Shown: positions 8,701-17,472, counted from the stretch's first letter. The stretch: 64,000 nt of DNA from AP-15 sp963812675 (GCA_963812675.1 CAWEWR010000020.1:62001-126000); one strand, 5' to 3'. The notes: generated by a model from the letters alone, not told the origin. Numbers and translations are program-made.

Positions 8701-11700
8701 CGCGACGCATCGGCAAGCGCGGCGTCGCCGACGGCTTGCGTCCGATCAGCACGGTCCGGGCGGCGATTGGGTCGTCATAGCCGAGCGAAAGCACCTCCTC
8801 AAAGCGGGCGTCGAGGACGGTCCTCTCCCAGTCGCTCTCGCCCAGGTGATCGGAGGGCATCCCCAAGACGAGATCCAGAAAACCGCGCTCCTTCGGGACC
8901 ATCAGCAGGAGAAGCCCGCGTGGTTTGAGCAACATGCGAATGGCGGCGAGATCCCGGTCATGATCCGGCCGGGCGGCGGGCGCCATCCCGGCGACGATCA
9001 GATCGTATTGCTGGTCGGTGAAACCTTGTTCGGCAATATCCCTGCCGAGATCCAGCACCGCACAACGAAGACAAGACAGGGCTGCGAAACGGGCTTCCGC
9101 CCGCGCGACCGCCGCCTCGCTCGGATCGGTAAAGGCGTACTCGACGCGATCGGAAGGCACCGCCGCGAGCAACGCCGCCGTGAGCCCGCCGGTCCCACCA
9201 CCGACCTCGAGAATACTCAGCGGGCGGATGCGCGGGATCATCTGGTACAGCCGTCGCACCACCTCGGCTGCTATATTGTTCGCCCTACGGAACAGCGGGT
9301 CGGAATCATAGAGCTGCTCGACCGCGTCAAAGCCGCGCTCGCCAGAAACCAAATCGCCCGGATCGATCTCCGACCGCAGGATCCCAGGGAGCGCCGCACC
9401 GTATCGCGCGATCAGCTGCAAGCTCGCAAGGTGAGCGGGATAGCGGGCGATCGCCTGGCGCCAGAGGGCTTCCGCCGATGCTGTAGAACCAATCTCGGCG
9501 AGGCGCCATTCGGCCTGATCGCGTTCGGCCAATCCCGCCTGATGGGCGAGGGCGAGAACCTTGCCAAGGTAAGGCTCTTGTTCGGGCGCGATTCGTCGCT
9601 CTGCGACGAGCTGCGAAACAATGAACCGACGCCGGCCGAGAGCGCTCGTCAACGCCTCTGCGCCATAGGCTGCAGCGACGCGATCGAGGAAGACCTGAGT
9701 CTCTCTGTCGCGCTCGCACTCACCGCTTGTCGCCGCAAGAGGCGACGCCAGCGTCTGCGGCGGCGGCAGGTCCGTGGCACCATCATCGTCGAGCGCCGAA
9801 GACCGCAGTTGATAGCGCCACTGATAGGCTGGGATTTCACTCGGACCGCCCAGATCGACACGGCGCAGGCGCAAGCCCTCGATCTCGGCTATCGTTTCCC
9901 CATTGGGGCCAAGCACCAGAAAATGGCCGACGATCGAGCGAGCCGCGGACTGAACCAGCCTCATATGGCACCAGGCGATCCGCTCACCCCCGCCATAGAA
10001 ACGGATCCGCTCCGCCTTGCTCGGGACAAAGACGACCCGGGCCTCCTCATCCAGCTGATCGGGAATAGTCGCAAGGGTCACCTGGAGGCAGGCATCGAGC
10101 AAAGCCGGGTGAATACGATACTCGCCGAGTTCGGTCACGATCGGCGCGGGCGCGACGATGCGTCCGAGCGCCTCATTCTCAGCGGTCCAGACCTCCGCGA
10201 CCCCCTGGAAGGCAGGCCCGTAGATCAGGCCGTGGGCAGCGAAGCGACGATAGAGCTCAGCGCCATCGACCCACTTTCCCATTCGCTGCTGGAGCGCCTC
10301 GACGGAGACGGTCCGTTGCGATGGGCCGCTCGCCAGAGGCACCGCACGGGCGACCGCGACAGGAGGCAGCATGGTTCCCGGTGTCTCGCCGCTCCGCAAA
10401 CGAAAGCTGCCGTCCTCGATCGCCAGTCCCACCTCGACCAAGGGCATCACGCCGGCAGTCATCAAGACCGGACGCCTGATCTCGAAGGCTTCGATCTCGG
10501 CCCCAGCACAATCATTAGTTAATAAAACGGCCGAGATCGCCATCTCGATATAGGCTGTCCCCGGCAGGATCATGCTGTCTTGAACGACGTGATCGGCGAG
10601 CCAGGAAAGCAGGGCCGGATCGAGACGGTTCTTCCAGGTCCCGTCCGTGGTAGCCAGACGCTTCCCCAATAGCGGGTGTTTGAGCGTGCTCAGCGGCACT
10701 CCGACTTCACTGTCATTCTCGGAAAACCAGTAGTGCTCCCGCTGCCAGGGGTAGGCAGGAAGCGGCACGAAGGCCCCATCGCCCAGATCGAGAGCATTGT
10801 AGTCAATCGCGACACCGGCGGCATAACAGCGCCCGAGCGCCAGCCACAGCGCATCGCGCTCGGGCTCGTGCCGTCGCAGCGTCGGGATCGAAATTCCCTG
10901 ACCGCCGGCAGCCTTCAGACATTCGCGGAGATACCTGTCGAGTATGGGATGCGGGCCGATTTCGAGAAAGACATTGAAGTCCTCGGCCTCCAAGGACGCG
11001 ATCGCGGGCGCAAACTGAACAGGTTTGCGGATATTGTCCCACCAGTATGCCGCATCGAGCTGACGCCCCTCGAGCGTCGTACCGGTAACTGTAGAGACGA
11101 AGCGCAGCCGGCCGTCTCGCGGTGCCAGCCCATCGAGCCGATCCAACAGGCGCTCGCGGATCGGGTCCATGCAGCGGCTGTGGAAGGCATAATCGAGGTT
11201 GAGGGGACGATAGAAGACCTGGTTCGGCTCGAGCTCGGCCCCGAGCGCGTCGATCGCGGCGGCATCACCCGAAACCGTCACCGAGTTGGGGCTGTTGATC
11301 GCGGCAATCGTCAATCGCTCGCCGTAAGGGGCAATGGCTAGGGCGGCCTTTTCGGGCGATAGCCCGAGGGCGGCCATCCGACCGGTCCCGGCGGTTCGCC
11401 CTTGCGCGCTGCTGCGCTCGGCGATGACCCGGCAAGCTTCGCCGAGCGACAGAATGCCCGCCGCGTAAGCCGCCGACACTTCCCCGACACTGTGGCCGAG
11501 CACGGCATCGCCTTCGATCCCGTGCGCCGCCAGCCATTCGAGCATGGCTACCTGCACCGCGAAGAGCGCCGGTTGCGCAATCTCCGTTCGATCGAAGAGG
11601 TTTGGCGGTTCCGCCGATTGAAGCGCGCTTGTTACCGACCATCCGACCAGCGGGCGGAGTGCGGCATCGATCCGCCCGATACGCTCGCCAATGAACGGAT

Positions 11701-13384
11701 CGGCGAGCAGGTCCCGCCCCATTCCGCGCCATTGCGCGCCGTTTCCCGAAAACACCAGCGCCAATCGAACCGGCGCGGTGCGAGCATGCCCGTGGGCCAG
11801 TAACGGAGGCGAATCGCCGGCAGCATACGCCTCGAGCCGGGCAGTGAGCTCTTCATGGGTCTGGCCAAAGGCGGCGAGCCGATGCTGGTGATGGCTCCGC
11901 CGGGTGGCGGCGCTGTGACACAAGGCCGGTAACGGCGGCGGCGTCGGCGATCGCAGCAGTTCGATGTAGCGCAGCGCCAGGCTCTTGAGGGCGTCCGCAT
12001 CATGCGCCGAGACCAGCAGCGGCCGGATCTCCCGGTTTTCTGTCGCCGCGCTTCGATGCGCCGCGGTGAAAGCAGGGGGCTCCGGGTTGCGAAGGACGAC
12101 ATGGGCATTGGTGCCCCCGAACCCGAACGAGTTGACACCCATCGTCAGGCGACCTGGCGGCAGGTCCGTGTACTCCGAAACGACGGAGAGATTGAGTTCC
12201 TCGAACGGGATCTGTGGATTGGGAATCGTAAAATGCAACGTGCGCGGGATCGCATGGTGACGGAGCGCCAGAACGACCTTGAACAGCCCGGCCATCCCCG
12301 AGGCAGGTTCGAGGTGGCCGATATTGCTCTTGACCGAGCCGATTCGGCAGCGATCGCCGGGTGCCCGCGAAATGCCGAGCACGCCTCCTATCGCAGCACA
12401 TTCGATCGGGTCGCCGACACTCGTCCCGGTCCCGTGGGCCTCGATGTAGGTGATCTCGCCCGGGTCGATCGCGGCGTCGCGGTACACTCGGCGCAGCAAC
12501 GCCTCCTGCGCCGCTTGGTTCGGCATCGCCAACCCGTTGGTGCGGCCATCAGAATTGACGCCCGAACCGACGATGACGGCGTGTACCGGATTGTTCTCGG
12601 CAATCGCCTGGGCGAGCGGTTGCAGGATGACGACCGCTCCGCCTTCCGACCGAACATAACCGTCGCCTGCTGCGTCGAAGGGGCGGCATCGGCCGGTTGG
12701 CGACAGCATGCGGGCCTTTGAGAAACCGACGCCCGCCGACGGCGACAACAGCGCGTTGACCCCGGCCGCGATCGCCAGGCTCGATTCGCCCCGCCACAAA
12801 CTGACACAAGCTTCGTGCACCGCGACCAGCGATGATGAGCAGGCGGTGTCGACAGCAAAGCTCGGACCGTGCAGGTCGAACACATATGATATTCGATTCG
12901 CCGCATTGCTGATCGCGCTGCCGGACATGACGTAGGGGTCGACCTGGTTCGGCTCGTCGCGCTGCATTGCGGCGTAATCGGACAGCGAGATCCCGACAAA
13001 AACACCGGTCTGCGATCCGCCGAGTCGCTCCGGAGCGATGCCCCCGCTCTCCAGCGCTTCCCAGGTCAGCTCCAAAAGAAGGCGTTGCTGTGGGTCGATT
13101 CGCCGCGCTTCGCGCGGGGAAATCCCGAAAAACCCGGCATCGAACTTGTCGATATCCGCGATAAATCCGCCCGCGCGCGTATACATCTTACCGGGCTTGG
13201 CCGGGTCAGGATGGAAGTACTCCTCGACGTCCCAGCGGTCATCGGGTATCTCGCCGACAGCGTCCTTCCCCGCTTTGAGCAGGGACCAGAATTCCTCCAA
13301 GTCGGCAGCGCCTGGGAATCGACACGCCAACCCGACCAGGGCGACGGGAAAAGTTGGTTCCACGTCGTTACTTTCTGTAGGCAT
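5777..13384 (-). CDS. single-module highly reducing type I polyketide synthase
   Basis: The protein has 2535 residues with the full reducing set. KS: DTACSSS with Cys182, then EAHGTGT and NIGHLEP. AT: GHSVGE with Ser632, and a YAFHS motif that suggests malonyl-CoA. DH: His932 in ADHVVQDSMILPG, with Asp1097 in LLDACLQ. Carbon methyltransferase: ILEVGGGTGG near 1391-1400. ER: HGAAGGVG from His1930. KR: VTGGRGGFG from 2135, catalytic Tyr2279 in NEGQANYVAAN. ACP: GMDSLM with Ser2445. There is no thioesterase or reductase domain. A proline-rich linker and a charged C-terminal helix follow the ACP and may dock the next enzyme. The order matches iterative reducing PKSs that make methyl-branched saturated chains. 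The DH histidine motif has Asp where Gly is usual. Start ATG at 13384 has GAGG upstream; the stop overlaps the oxoamine synthase start. Confidence 0.93.
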   Translation of the reverse strand: MPTESNDVEPTFPVALVGLACRFPGAADLEEFWSLLKAGKDAVGEIPDDRWDVEEYFHPDPAKPGKMYTRAGGFIADIDKFDAGFFGISPREARRIDPQQRLLLELTWEALESGGIAPERLGGSQTGVFVGISLSDYAAMQRDEPNQVDPYVMSGSAISNAANRISYVFDLHGPSFAVDTACSSSLVAVHEACVSLWRGESSLAIAAGVNALLSPSAGVGFSKARMLSPTGRCRPFDAAGDGYVRSEGGAVVILQPLAQAIAENNPVHAVIVGSGVNSDGRTNGLAMPNQAAQEALLRRVYRDAAIDPGEITYIEAHGTGTSVGDPIECAAIGGVLGISRAPGDRCRIGSVKSNIGHLEPASGMAGLFKVVLALRHHAIPRTLHFTIPNPQIPFEELNLSVVSEYTDLPPGRLTMGVNSFGFGGTNAHVVLRNPEPPAFTAAHRSAATENREIRPLLVSAHDADALKSLALRYIELLRSPTPPPLPALCHSAATRRSHHQHRLAAFGQTHEELTARLEAYAAGDSPPLLAHGHARTAPVRLALVFSGNGAQWRGMGRDLLADPFIGERIGRIDAALRPLVGWSVTSALQSAEPPNLFDRTEIAQPALFAVQVAMLEWLAAHGIEGDAVLGHSVGEVSAAYAAGILSLGEACRVIAERSSAQGRTAGTGRMAALGLSPEKAALAIAPYGERLTIAAINSPNSVTVSGDAAAIDALGAELEPNQVFYRPLNLDYAFHSRCMDPIRERLLDRLDGLAPRDGRLRFVSTVTGTTLEGRQLDAAYWWDNIRKPVQFAPAIASLEAEDFNVFLEIGPHPILDRYLRECLKAAGGQGISIPTLRRHEPERDALWLALGRCYAAGVAIDYNALDLGDGAFVPLPAYPWQREHYWFSENDSEVGVPLSTLKHPLLGKRLATTDGTWKNRLDPALLSWLADHVVQDSMILPGTAYIEMAISAVLLTNDCAGAEIEAFEIRRPVLMTAGVMPLVEVGLAIEDGSFRLRSGETPGTMLPPVAVARAVPLASGPSQRTVSVEALQQRMGKWVDGAELYRRFAAHGLIYGPAFQGVAEVWTAENEALGRIVAPAPIVTELGEYRIHPALLDACLQVTLATIPDQLDEEARVVFVPSKAERIRFYGGGERIAWCHMRLVQSAARSIVGHFLVLGPNGETIAEIEGLRLRRVDLGGPSEIPAYQWRYQLRSSALDDDGATDLPPPQTLASPLAATSGECERDRETQVFLDRVAAAYGAEALTSALGRRRFIVSQLVAERRIAPEQEPYLGKVLALAHQAGLAERDQAEWRLAEIGSTASAEALWRQAIARYPAHLASLQLIARYGAALPGILRSEIDPGDLVSGERGFDAVEQLYDSDPLFRRANNIAAEVVRRLYQMIPRIRPLSILEVGGGTGGLTAALLAAVPSDRVEYAFTDPSEAAVARAEARFAALSCLRCAVLDLGRDIAEQGFTDQQYDLIVAGMAPAARPDHDRDLAAIRMLLKPRGLLLLMVPKERGFLDLVLGMPSDHLGESDWERTVLDARFEEVLSLGYDDPIAARTVLIGRKPSATPRLPMRREIDSATWLLLADDIAADPAGTVIRELDRLGQRVVIAQAGHSFDRLGLDRFDVPCGDSDAYARLFHILAADGVGPLHVLHLRGTAEAVPSDPLAAQRHGSFDLLVAVQAMIAAGLAASARLTVVTSGAMPMPDQSDGCIRPWQAPLWGLTRTMINERVDISCRLIDLDPEATAARAGEALVEELLHRDDEDEVLLRGRARYVPRLMRRMAEPASHDADGEIGFRLTFAQGEAQEGVVLQGIAIPRPAAGEVTAHVRAAGLNFRDVLQRIGLLPEEAFEGGFAGATLGMEFAGEVTAVGDGVDHFRPGDAVFGIASNAFSSHLVAPANGLFKKPASMSFEEAATLPVAALTVYYSLHHLARLRKGERILIHGAAGGVGLAAVQYAHWVGAEIFASAGSVEKREFLRRIGAHHVVDSRSLAFADDIREITHGEGVDVVLNSVAGEAIHKGLSILRPYGRFVELGKRDFYANSKLGLQPFCNNIQFFGVDLDRLLVDRPALFKQLFAELAPLLDQRVFVPLPHRVFPVARAVEAFRCMQHSRHIGKIVLSMSGVDHSAIAPRRPETGLQLSPAVSYLVTGGRGGFGLATAEWLVRKGARHLAVIGRSETTPPDAAAALERLRQDGAAVREFAVDVADANQVAELLLHMQREMPPLRGIIHCAAAIQDSSLVKMTERDFCDVLRPKIAGAWNLHHHTLDRQLDFFIMYSSATTLFGNEGQANYVAANLYLEALAGYRRGVGLPALAVAWGAIGDVGHLARNAVVARMLVERLGVKLLAPAHALDRMEQAIRSGAPQVALAEMSWSRLAILPGVAKAPKFALVREFLNDPASEGAGGNIEEFRAHLAGLPRGEAVSVAEQLLIKHVAGIVGMAPAKLTADRSLLDLGMDSLMLVELQLGLEKQFGIVIPTLELMDATTVAKLAQRIIDHSGIGPASGPPPPAAHLVADRDQLKPSTEPELVASLGRLLEDDLDRAKERTL

Positions 13385-13844
13385 GCAGCCTCATGCTCCC
13401 TTGGTTATCCGTGCGCTTTCTTAGGGGTTAGACGCTATGGCACCCTGCGGTTTTACGTAGGGGTCGGATCGAAACTCCCCGGTGATCAAACTCAACGCAT
13501 GAATAAACATCAAGTCCGTCAGCCCGGTGGAGATTGGAGACTAAAGCTGAGGCGCGACGGGAGCGGCGGCTTGGGGGAATGGTCGGCGGTGTGCACAGCA
13601 AGGATGCGCGATCGGCGGCGTGGCGGATGTGCTTCGGCCCTCGATGACCGGCTCTATCACTTCCGCCTGGCCTCCTCGCGCCAGGCCTCGACGACACGCT
13701 GGACAGCCGCGGTTCCCCCATCCCGGTATGTCCGTTCCCGACGAGACACAGACTTGTACCGGGCTGATGTTGTCAAGCTCGAAATAACCAGCTGTGCGTC
13801 AATGCGCGTCGCATGCTCACCCGAGCTCAAGACGGCGACCGGCG
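13385..13844. other. intergenic region upstream of the PKS operon, with a decayed minus-strand frame
   Basis: These 460 bp separate the amidase stop from the PKS start and must hold the PKS operon promoter, though I cannot point to one. On the minus strand a frame without a convincing start codon runs from about 13840 to a TGA at 13657-13659. It ends in a coding-like C-terminus (RVVEAWREEARRK). I do not recognise it. It lies directly after an amidase that lacks its expected C-terminal domain, so it may be residual coding sequence. No strong terminator hairpin was found. Confidence 0.35.
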
Positions 13845-15203
13845 CTATGTGTAGAGACGTGCTGTCAAATCGAGCAACGCGCGCTCGGCAAAGGCGGGGG
13901 CGATCAACGAAATCCCGAAGGGGAGCCCGTTTTTGCGAAAGCCCGCAGGAACCGAGACTGCCGTCAGATCGAGCAGGTTCACGAAATTTGTATAAAGACC
14001 GAGATTGTCGTTGAGGCGAAACGGGTGGGCCTCAACGGCGGCTGTCTCATAGATCGTGCCGGTGGTCGGCAGCAGCAGCACGTCGATCGACCCGAATACG
14101 AAATCGGCCTCGCGCTTCAGCCGCGCCAGCTCGTATCGGGCGCGATAGGCGTCGAGAGCGCTGTAATGCCGGCCCCTCTCGATGATCGAACGGGTCACCG
14201 GGAGAATCGCATCCGGGTTATCATCGAGAAGGGATTCGGTTGCGTGGAGGCGCTCGGCCAACCAGGGGCCACTGTAAAGGAGGCGGCCGGCATCGCGAAA
14301 CGGCGCGAAGCCCGTCTTCACCCGGTTTCCGCCGACCTGCTCGAGCTTGGCTATCACCGCCGCAAAGAGGGATGCGGCTTCCCGATCACCAAAAAAGTCG
14401 AGATCGCCCGCTGGCGGCACGCCAAATCGGGGCTTTGGACCAAAGCTCCGCAGTTCCGCAGGCGAAGCTTCGCGGGCGAGCGGATCGTGCGAATCAAAAC
14501 ACGCTGCAACATCGAGCACCGCGCTGGCATCCTGCGCCGAAAGCGCAAATACCGAGACGCAGTCGAGCGACCGGCAGGCCGGGACCACACCGCGGGTGCT
14601 GAGCAAGCCCCGTGTCGGCTTCAGCCCGACGATATTGTTGAAAGCTGCCGGAACGCGTCCCGAGCCCGCCGTATCGGTGCCGAGCGCAAAGCTTACGAGC
14701 CCGGTGGCCACCGCCACCGCCGAGCCGGAGCTCGAGCCGCCGGGTATGTAGCGCGCATCGAAGGGATTTCGCGGCACCCCGTAGGGCGAGCGCGTGCCGA
14801 CCAACCCGGCGGCAAACTGGTCGAGGTTGGTTTTGCCGACGAGCACGGCGCCGGCCGAAACCAGTTGCCGCACAACCGGAGCGGTTTCCGATGGGGTATA
14901 GGCGAATGCCGGACAAGCGGCGGTGGTCGGCAGGCCGGCGACATCGATGTTGTCTTTAACGGCGAACGGGATGCCGAAGAGCGGCAAGCGCTTGATCAAA
15001 TCGGAATCTGCGCCTGCAGCGGCGTCGAGTTTAGCTGCCTGCTGCCTCAGTGAGGCGTCGCAGGTTCGGGCGATCCACAGCGCCGGATCATCCCAATTTG
15101 CGATGCGCGTCAGCACCCCATCGAGCAGTTCGGTTGCCGAAAGCTGAGCGCCGAGAAAGGCCGTCCGCAGCCGCCCGATTTGCAAGGGCTCTTCAACCAT
15201 CAA
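13845..15203 (-). CDS. amidase-signature hydrolase, allophanate hydrolase (AtzF)-like, without C-terminal domain
   Basis: The 452-residue protein carries the amidase signature: the lysine in FAVKDNIDV, the glycine/serine loop PGGSSSGSA and the nucleophile region GTDTAGSGRVPAAF. These supply the Lys-cisSer-Ser triad. Sequence around these motifs (NIDVAGLPTTAACPAF, GLKPTRGLLSTRGVVPACRSLD) is closest to allophanate hydrolases of the AtzF/DUR1,2 type. Allophanate hydrolases normally have about 150 further residues; here the protein ends right after the amidase fold (LLDLTARLYT). It is divergent from the biuret-hydrolase-like gene, whose start is only about 70 bp away. Together they suggest biuret to allophanate to CO2 and ammonia. 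The amidase fold is certain; the substrate is less so. Confidence 0.8.
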   Translation of the reverse strand: MMVEEPLQIGRLRTAFLGAQLSATELLDGVLTRIANWDDPALWIARTCDASLRQQAAKLDAAAGADSDLIKRLPLFGIPFAVKDNIDVAGLPTTAACPAFAYTPSETAPVVRQLVSAGAVLVGKTNLDQFAAGLVGTRSPYGVPRNPFDARYIPGGSSSGSAVAVATGLVSFALGTDTAGSGRVPAAFNNIVGLKPTRGLLSTRGVVPACRSLDCVSVFALSAQDASAVLDVAACFDSHDPLAREASPAELRSFGPKPRFGVPPAGDLDFFGDREAASLFAAVIAKLEQVGGNRVKTGFAPFRDAGRLLYSGPWLAERLHATESLLDDNPDAILPVTRSIIERGRHYSALDAYRARYELARLKREADFVFGSIDVLLLPTTGTIYETAAVEAHPFRLNDNLGLYTNFVNLLDLTAVSVPAGFRKNGLPFGISLIAPAFAERALLDLTARLYT

Positions 15204-15272
15204 CTAAACGCCACAATCATTGGCACAGCATTTGAAATAGTCGGGATCGAGCGTCAACAAGAGGATAGCGCT

Positions 15273-15974
15273 ATGGCCGAACGATACGTCGCGGCCGACC
15301 CGTATCCCTGGCCTTTCAACGGGGATCTGCGGCCCGAGAATACGGCTCTCATCGTAATTGATATGCAAATCGATTTCTGTGGCATCGGCGGCTACGTCGA
15401 CCGGATGGGGTACGATCTGTCGCTGACCCGCGCGCCGATCGCGCCGATCGCAACGGTGTTGGCAACGATGCGGCGCCACGGCTTTTATATCCTGCACACC
15501 CGCGAGGGCCACCGGCCGGACCTTTCTGACCTTCCGGAGAACAAACGCTGGCGTTCGCGGCGGATTGGCGCTGGGATCGGCGATTCCGGCCCGTGCGGCC
15601 GCATTCTGGTGCGCGGCGAGCCCGGATGGGAGATTATTCCCGAGCTGGCGCCGCTTCCGGGCGAGCCGATCATCGACAAGCCGGGCAAGGGTTCGTTCTG
15701 TGCCACCGATCTTGAACTCATCCTACGGCTGCGCGGCATCGCCAATCTCGTTCTGACCGGCATCACCACCGATGTGTGTGTTCACACGACGATGCGCGAG
15801 GCGAATGATCGGGGGTTCGAATGTCTGCTGCTGGAAGATTGCTGCGGCGCGACCGACCGGTCGAACCATGAGCACGCGATCAAGATGGTCAAGATGCAAG
15901 GCGGGGTCTTTGGTACCGTCGCGGACTCGACCGCGCTGCTCAGACTCCTCGGTTCTAGTCTGATCGGCCTGTAG
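15273..15974 (+). CDS. isochorismatase-fold cysteine hydrolase, probable biuret amidohydrolase
   Basis: The protein has 233 residues. The cysteine-hydrolase triad is visible: Asp in IVIDMQIDFC, Lys in IDKPGKGSF, and Cys in TGITTDVCVHTTMREAN. The N-terminus (DPYPWPFNGDLRPENTALIV) and the second half (LLLEDCCGAT) resemble BiuH-type biuret amidohydrolases and RutB-type ureidoacrylate hydrolases. The start was set at ATG 15273, which has GAGG about 8 nt upstream. A longer frame beginning at 15180 would overlap the divergent amidase. The neighbouring allophanate-hydrolase-like gene favours biuret, with allophanate as product. No other rut gene is present, which argues against RutB. Confidence 0.8.
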   Translation: MAERYVAADPYPWPFNGDLRPENTALIVIDMQIDFCGIGGYVDRMGYDLSLTRAPIAPIATVLATMRRHGFYILHTREGHRPDLSDLPENKRWRSRRIGAGIGDSGPCGRILVRGEPGWEIIPELAPLPGEPIIDKPGKGSFCATDLELILRLRGIANLVLTGITTDVCVHTTMREANDRGFECLLLEDCCGATDRSNHEHAIKMVKMQGGVFGTVADSTALLRLLGSSLIGL

Positions 15975-16364
15975 CTGCGGTGGAACCGGCACCGACGAGA
16001 TGACAGCAAGGCCCCGTTCCGAGCCGAGTTTAGGCGCCGAAAATGCCAATCGCGGCTTCCGGCATTCCGGAATAATAACCAAAGCAACGTAGAGCCGATA
16101 TGGCACGCCGATCACTCTCTGAGTCAAGTTGGCGGAAGGCCAAAGACCGCATAAATTAACTATTCTGTCAAAAAAGTGTCCGAGGAGGTATTGAATCGCG
16201 CTGAACGGCCAGGCGCGTGCCGTATATTCAGGTATTCCGCGTACAACCAACAAGGCAGTCGTCTTGGCCGCGACATGGAGCCACAGTTGGAACCTTACGA
16301 TTAGACGAGCGTTTTTTCGGCTAATCTCTTAAAAGGGTGCCATAGCGGATGAGGGTGAGCTTCG
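15975..16364. other. intergenic region, no gene recognised
   Basis: A 390-bp gap with an AT-rich patch around 16150-16180 and a run of T at 16313-16318. A GAGGAGGT sequence near 16182 precedes a TTG-started 38-codon frame, but the spacing is too short and the peptide has no recognisable character. I see nothing else supportable. Confidence 0.4.
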
Positions 16365-16877
16365 ATGTCGACTTCAATTGAGAGAGTTCGGGCGTACCTG
16401 GACACGTTGGAGGCTGACCGGCGGGCGGCGCTCGCGCTGAGCGAACAGAAAGCCGAGGAAGCTAGGCTGATTAAAGCCCGCCAGGAAGGTTTTCGAGCAG
16501 CCGTGGAAATGCTCGGCACGGCAATTCCGGCCGGCGCTGCCGCATCCGATGTTGCCGCATCCGGCTCTGCCGCATCGGCTCCCAGGGAGCCTGGCGGGCG
16601 ACGTGGCCGTCGGCAGATACGCGAATTGATCTTGCGTGAATTGTCGTTTTCCGGCCAGGCAATGACAGCAACCCAGATTGCCAAGGCCATCGATTACCTT
16701 CCCGACCGAACCGAAACGGCGCTCCAGCGCATGGAAGAAAGCGGCCAAGTGCTTCGGAACGCAGGGGGCCGATGGGCAATCGGCAACACAGCCATGGCTC
16801 AACTCAACGGCCATGCTGCCACTGGTGGTAATGGCAAATCCCGATCGCTTCCGGAGGCTGTTGGCGGCTCGATATAA
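16365..16877 (+). CDS. hypothetical protein: N-terminal coiled coil, C-terminal winged-helix-like domain
   Basis: The protein has 170 residues. Residues 1-50 are a charged, heptad-like helix (IERVRAYLDTLEADRRAALA). A low-complexity Ala/Ser linker with short repeats (AASDVAASGSAASA) follows at about 58-72. From about 78 to 145 there is a winged-helix-like segment (QIRELILRELSFSG, MTATQIAKAIDYL, TALQRMEESGQVLR, GGRWAIG) of the kind seen in small bacterial DNA-binding proteins. The ATG at 16365 has GAGGGTGAG upstream. The gene stands alone between the biuret hydrolase and a degraded gene on the other strand, whose tail overlaps it. Possibly a DNA-binding regulator; no target is suggested by context. 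Confidence 0.65.
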   Translation: MSTSIERVRAYLDTLEADRRAALALSEQKAEEARLIKARQEGFRAAVEMLGTAIPAGAAASDVAASGSAASAPREPGGRRGRRQIRELILRELSFSGQAMTATQIAKAIDYLPDRTETALQRMEESGQVLRNAGGRWAIGNTAMAQLNGHAATGGNGKSRSLPEAVGGSI

Positions 16878-17242
16878 CACAGAGCCGGTCGGATCCTCGA
16901 AGGGCTCCTGCCCGAAAACGGGGATGATCGACTGCACACGCGGCAGTCGTGGACCAGCGCATCGCTCGCTCCTCGTGAACCGAGCGGGGCCGCCAAACCC
17001 TCGGGCCGAGCGCTACCGCCGCCAGTGGCATCGTCATCGGGCAGCGAGGTCACCACGACGTGGCTCGCGGCAGGCATGGGCACGGCCGTGCGTTCGGCTT
17101 CGGCGAGCGCGAGCCGTAGGTCCTTGATGGGGAGCGGCACAGCCATTCCGGGCGGGCGGTATCGCTCACCGACAACCTTCCCGCCGTAAGTCTTGTGGGC
17201 TCGGACCTGTTCCGCCTGTTTTATCTGGTCGAGATCAGGCAT
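16799..17242 (-). pseudogene. chimeric remnant: small-protein N-terminus joined to a fragment of a 3-hydroxyisobutyrate dehydrogenase-like protein
   Basis: The frame starts at ATG 17242 with an excellent ribosome binding site (AAGGAG, 7-8 nt before) and the peptide MPDLDQIKQAEQ. Residues 25-61 (about 17060-17170) match the C-terminal NAD-binding domain of 3-hydroxyisobutyrate/6-phosphogluconate-type dehydrogenases: RYRPPGMAVPLPIKDLRLAL, then EAERTAVPMPAAS. After that the sequence becomes low-complexity and Arg/Pro-rich and runs into the 3' end of the plus-strand gene at 16365. The N-terminal 230 residues of such a dehydrogenase are absent. I read this as a fused gene fossil that has kept a functional-looking translation start. 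Confidence 0.55.
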
Positions 17243-17472
17243 CGCCAACTCCTTAAAGGCAATTTCGCACCCGCTCGGGGGCGCCGATGCCCGAGAATAC
17301 AATGCGACTATGGCAATTGTGTGGTTGTCGGTATCGCAAATTCCGGACAGCCGGCGTGAAGCGCGCCGTGACCGGTCGCGCCATGCTCCACCCCCTAGTG
17401 AGTAGCGCGCCGTTGGCGCGGTTCGCCCGCATACGCCTCGAGGGGGAGAGATGATCACGTGGTCCCATCAGC

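Noticed and set aside
8846..10522. A 558-codon plus-strand open frame opposite the PKS
   Set aside because: It is antisense to the DH and methyltransferase domains; no ribosome binding site and no recognisable family.
16195..16311. A TTG-started 38-codon frame after GAGGAGGT
   Set aside because: The spacing to the start is too short and the peptide has no family or structural character.
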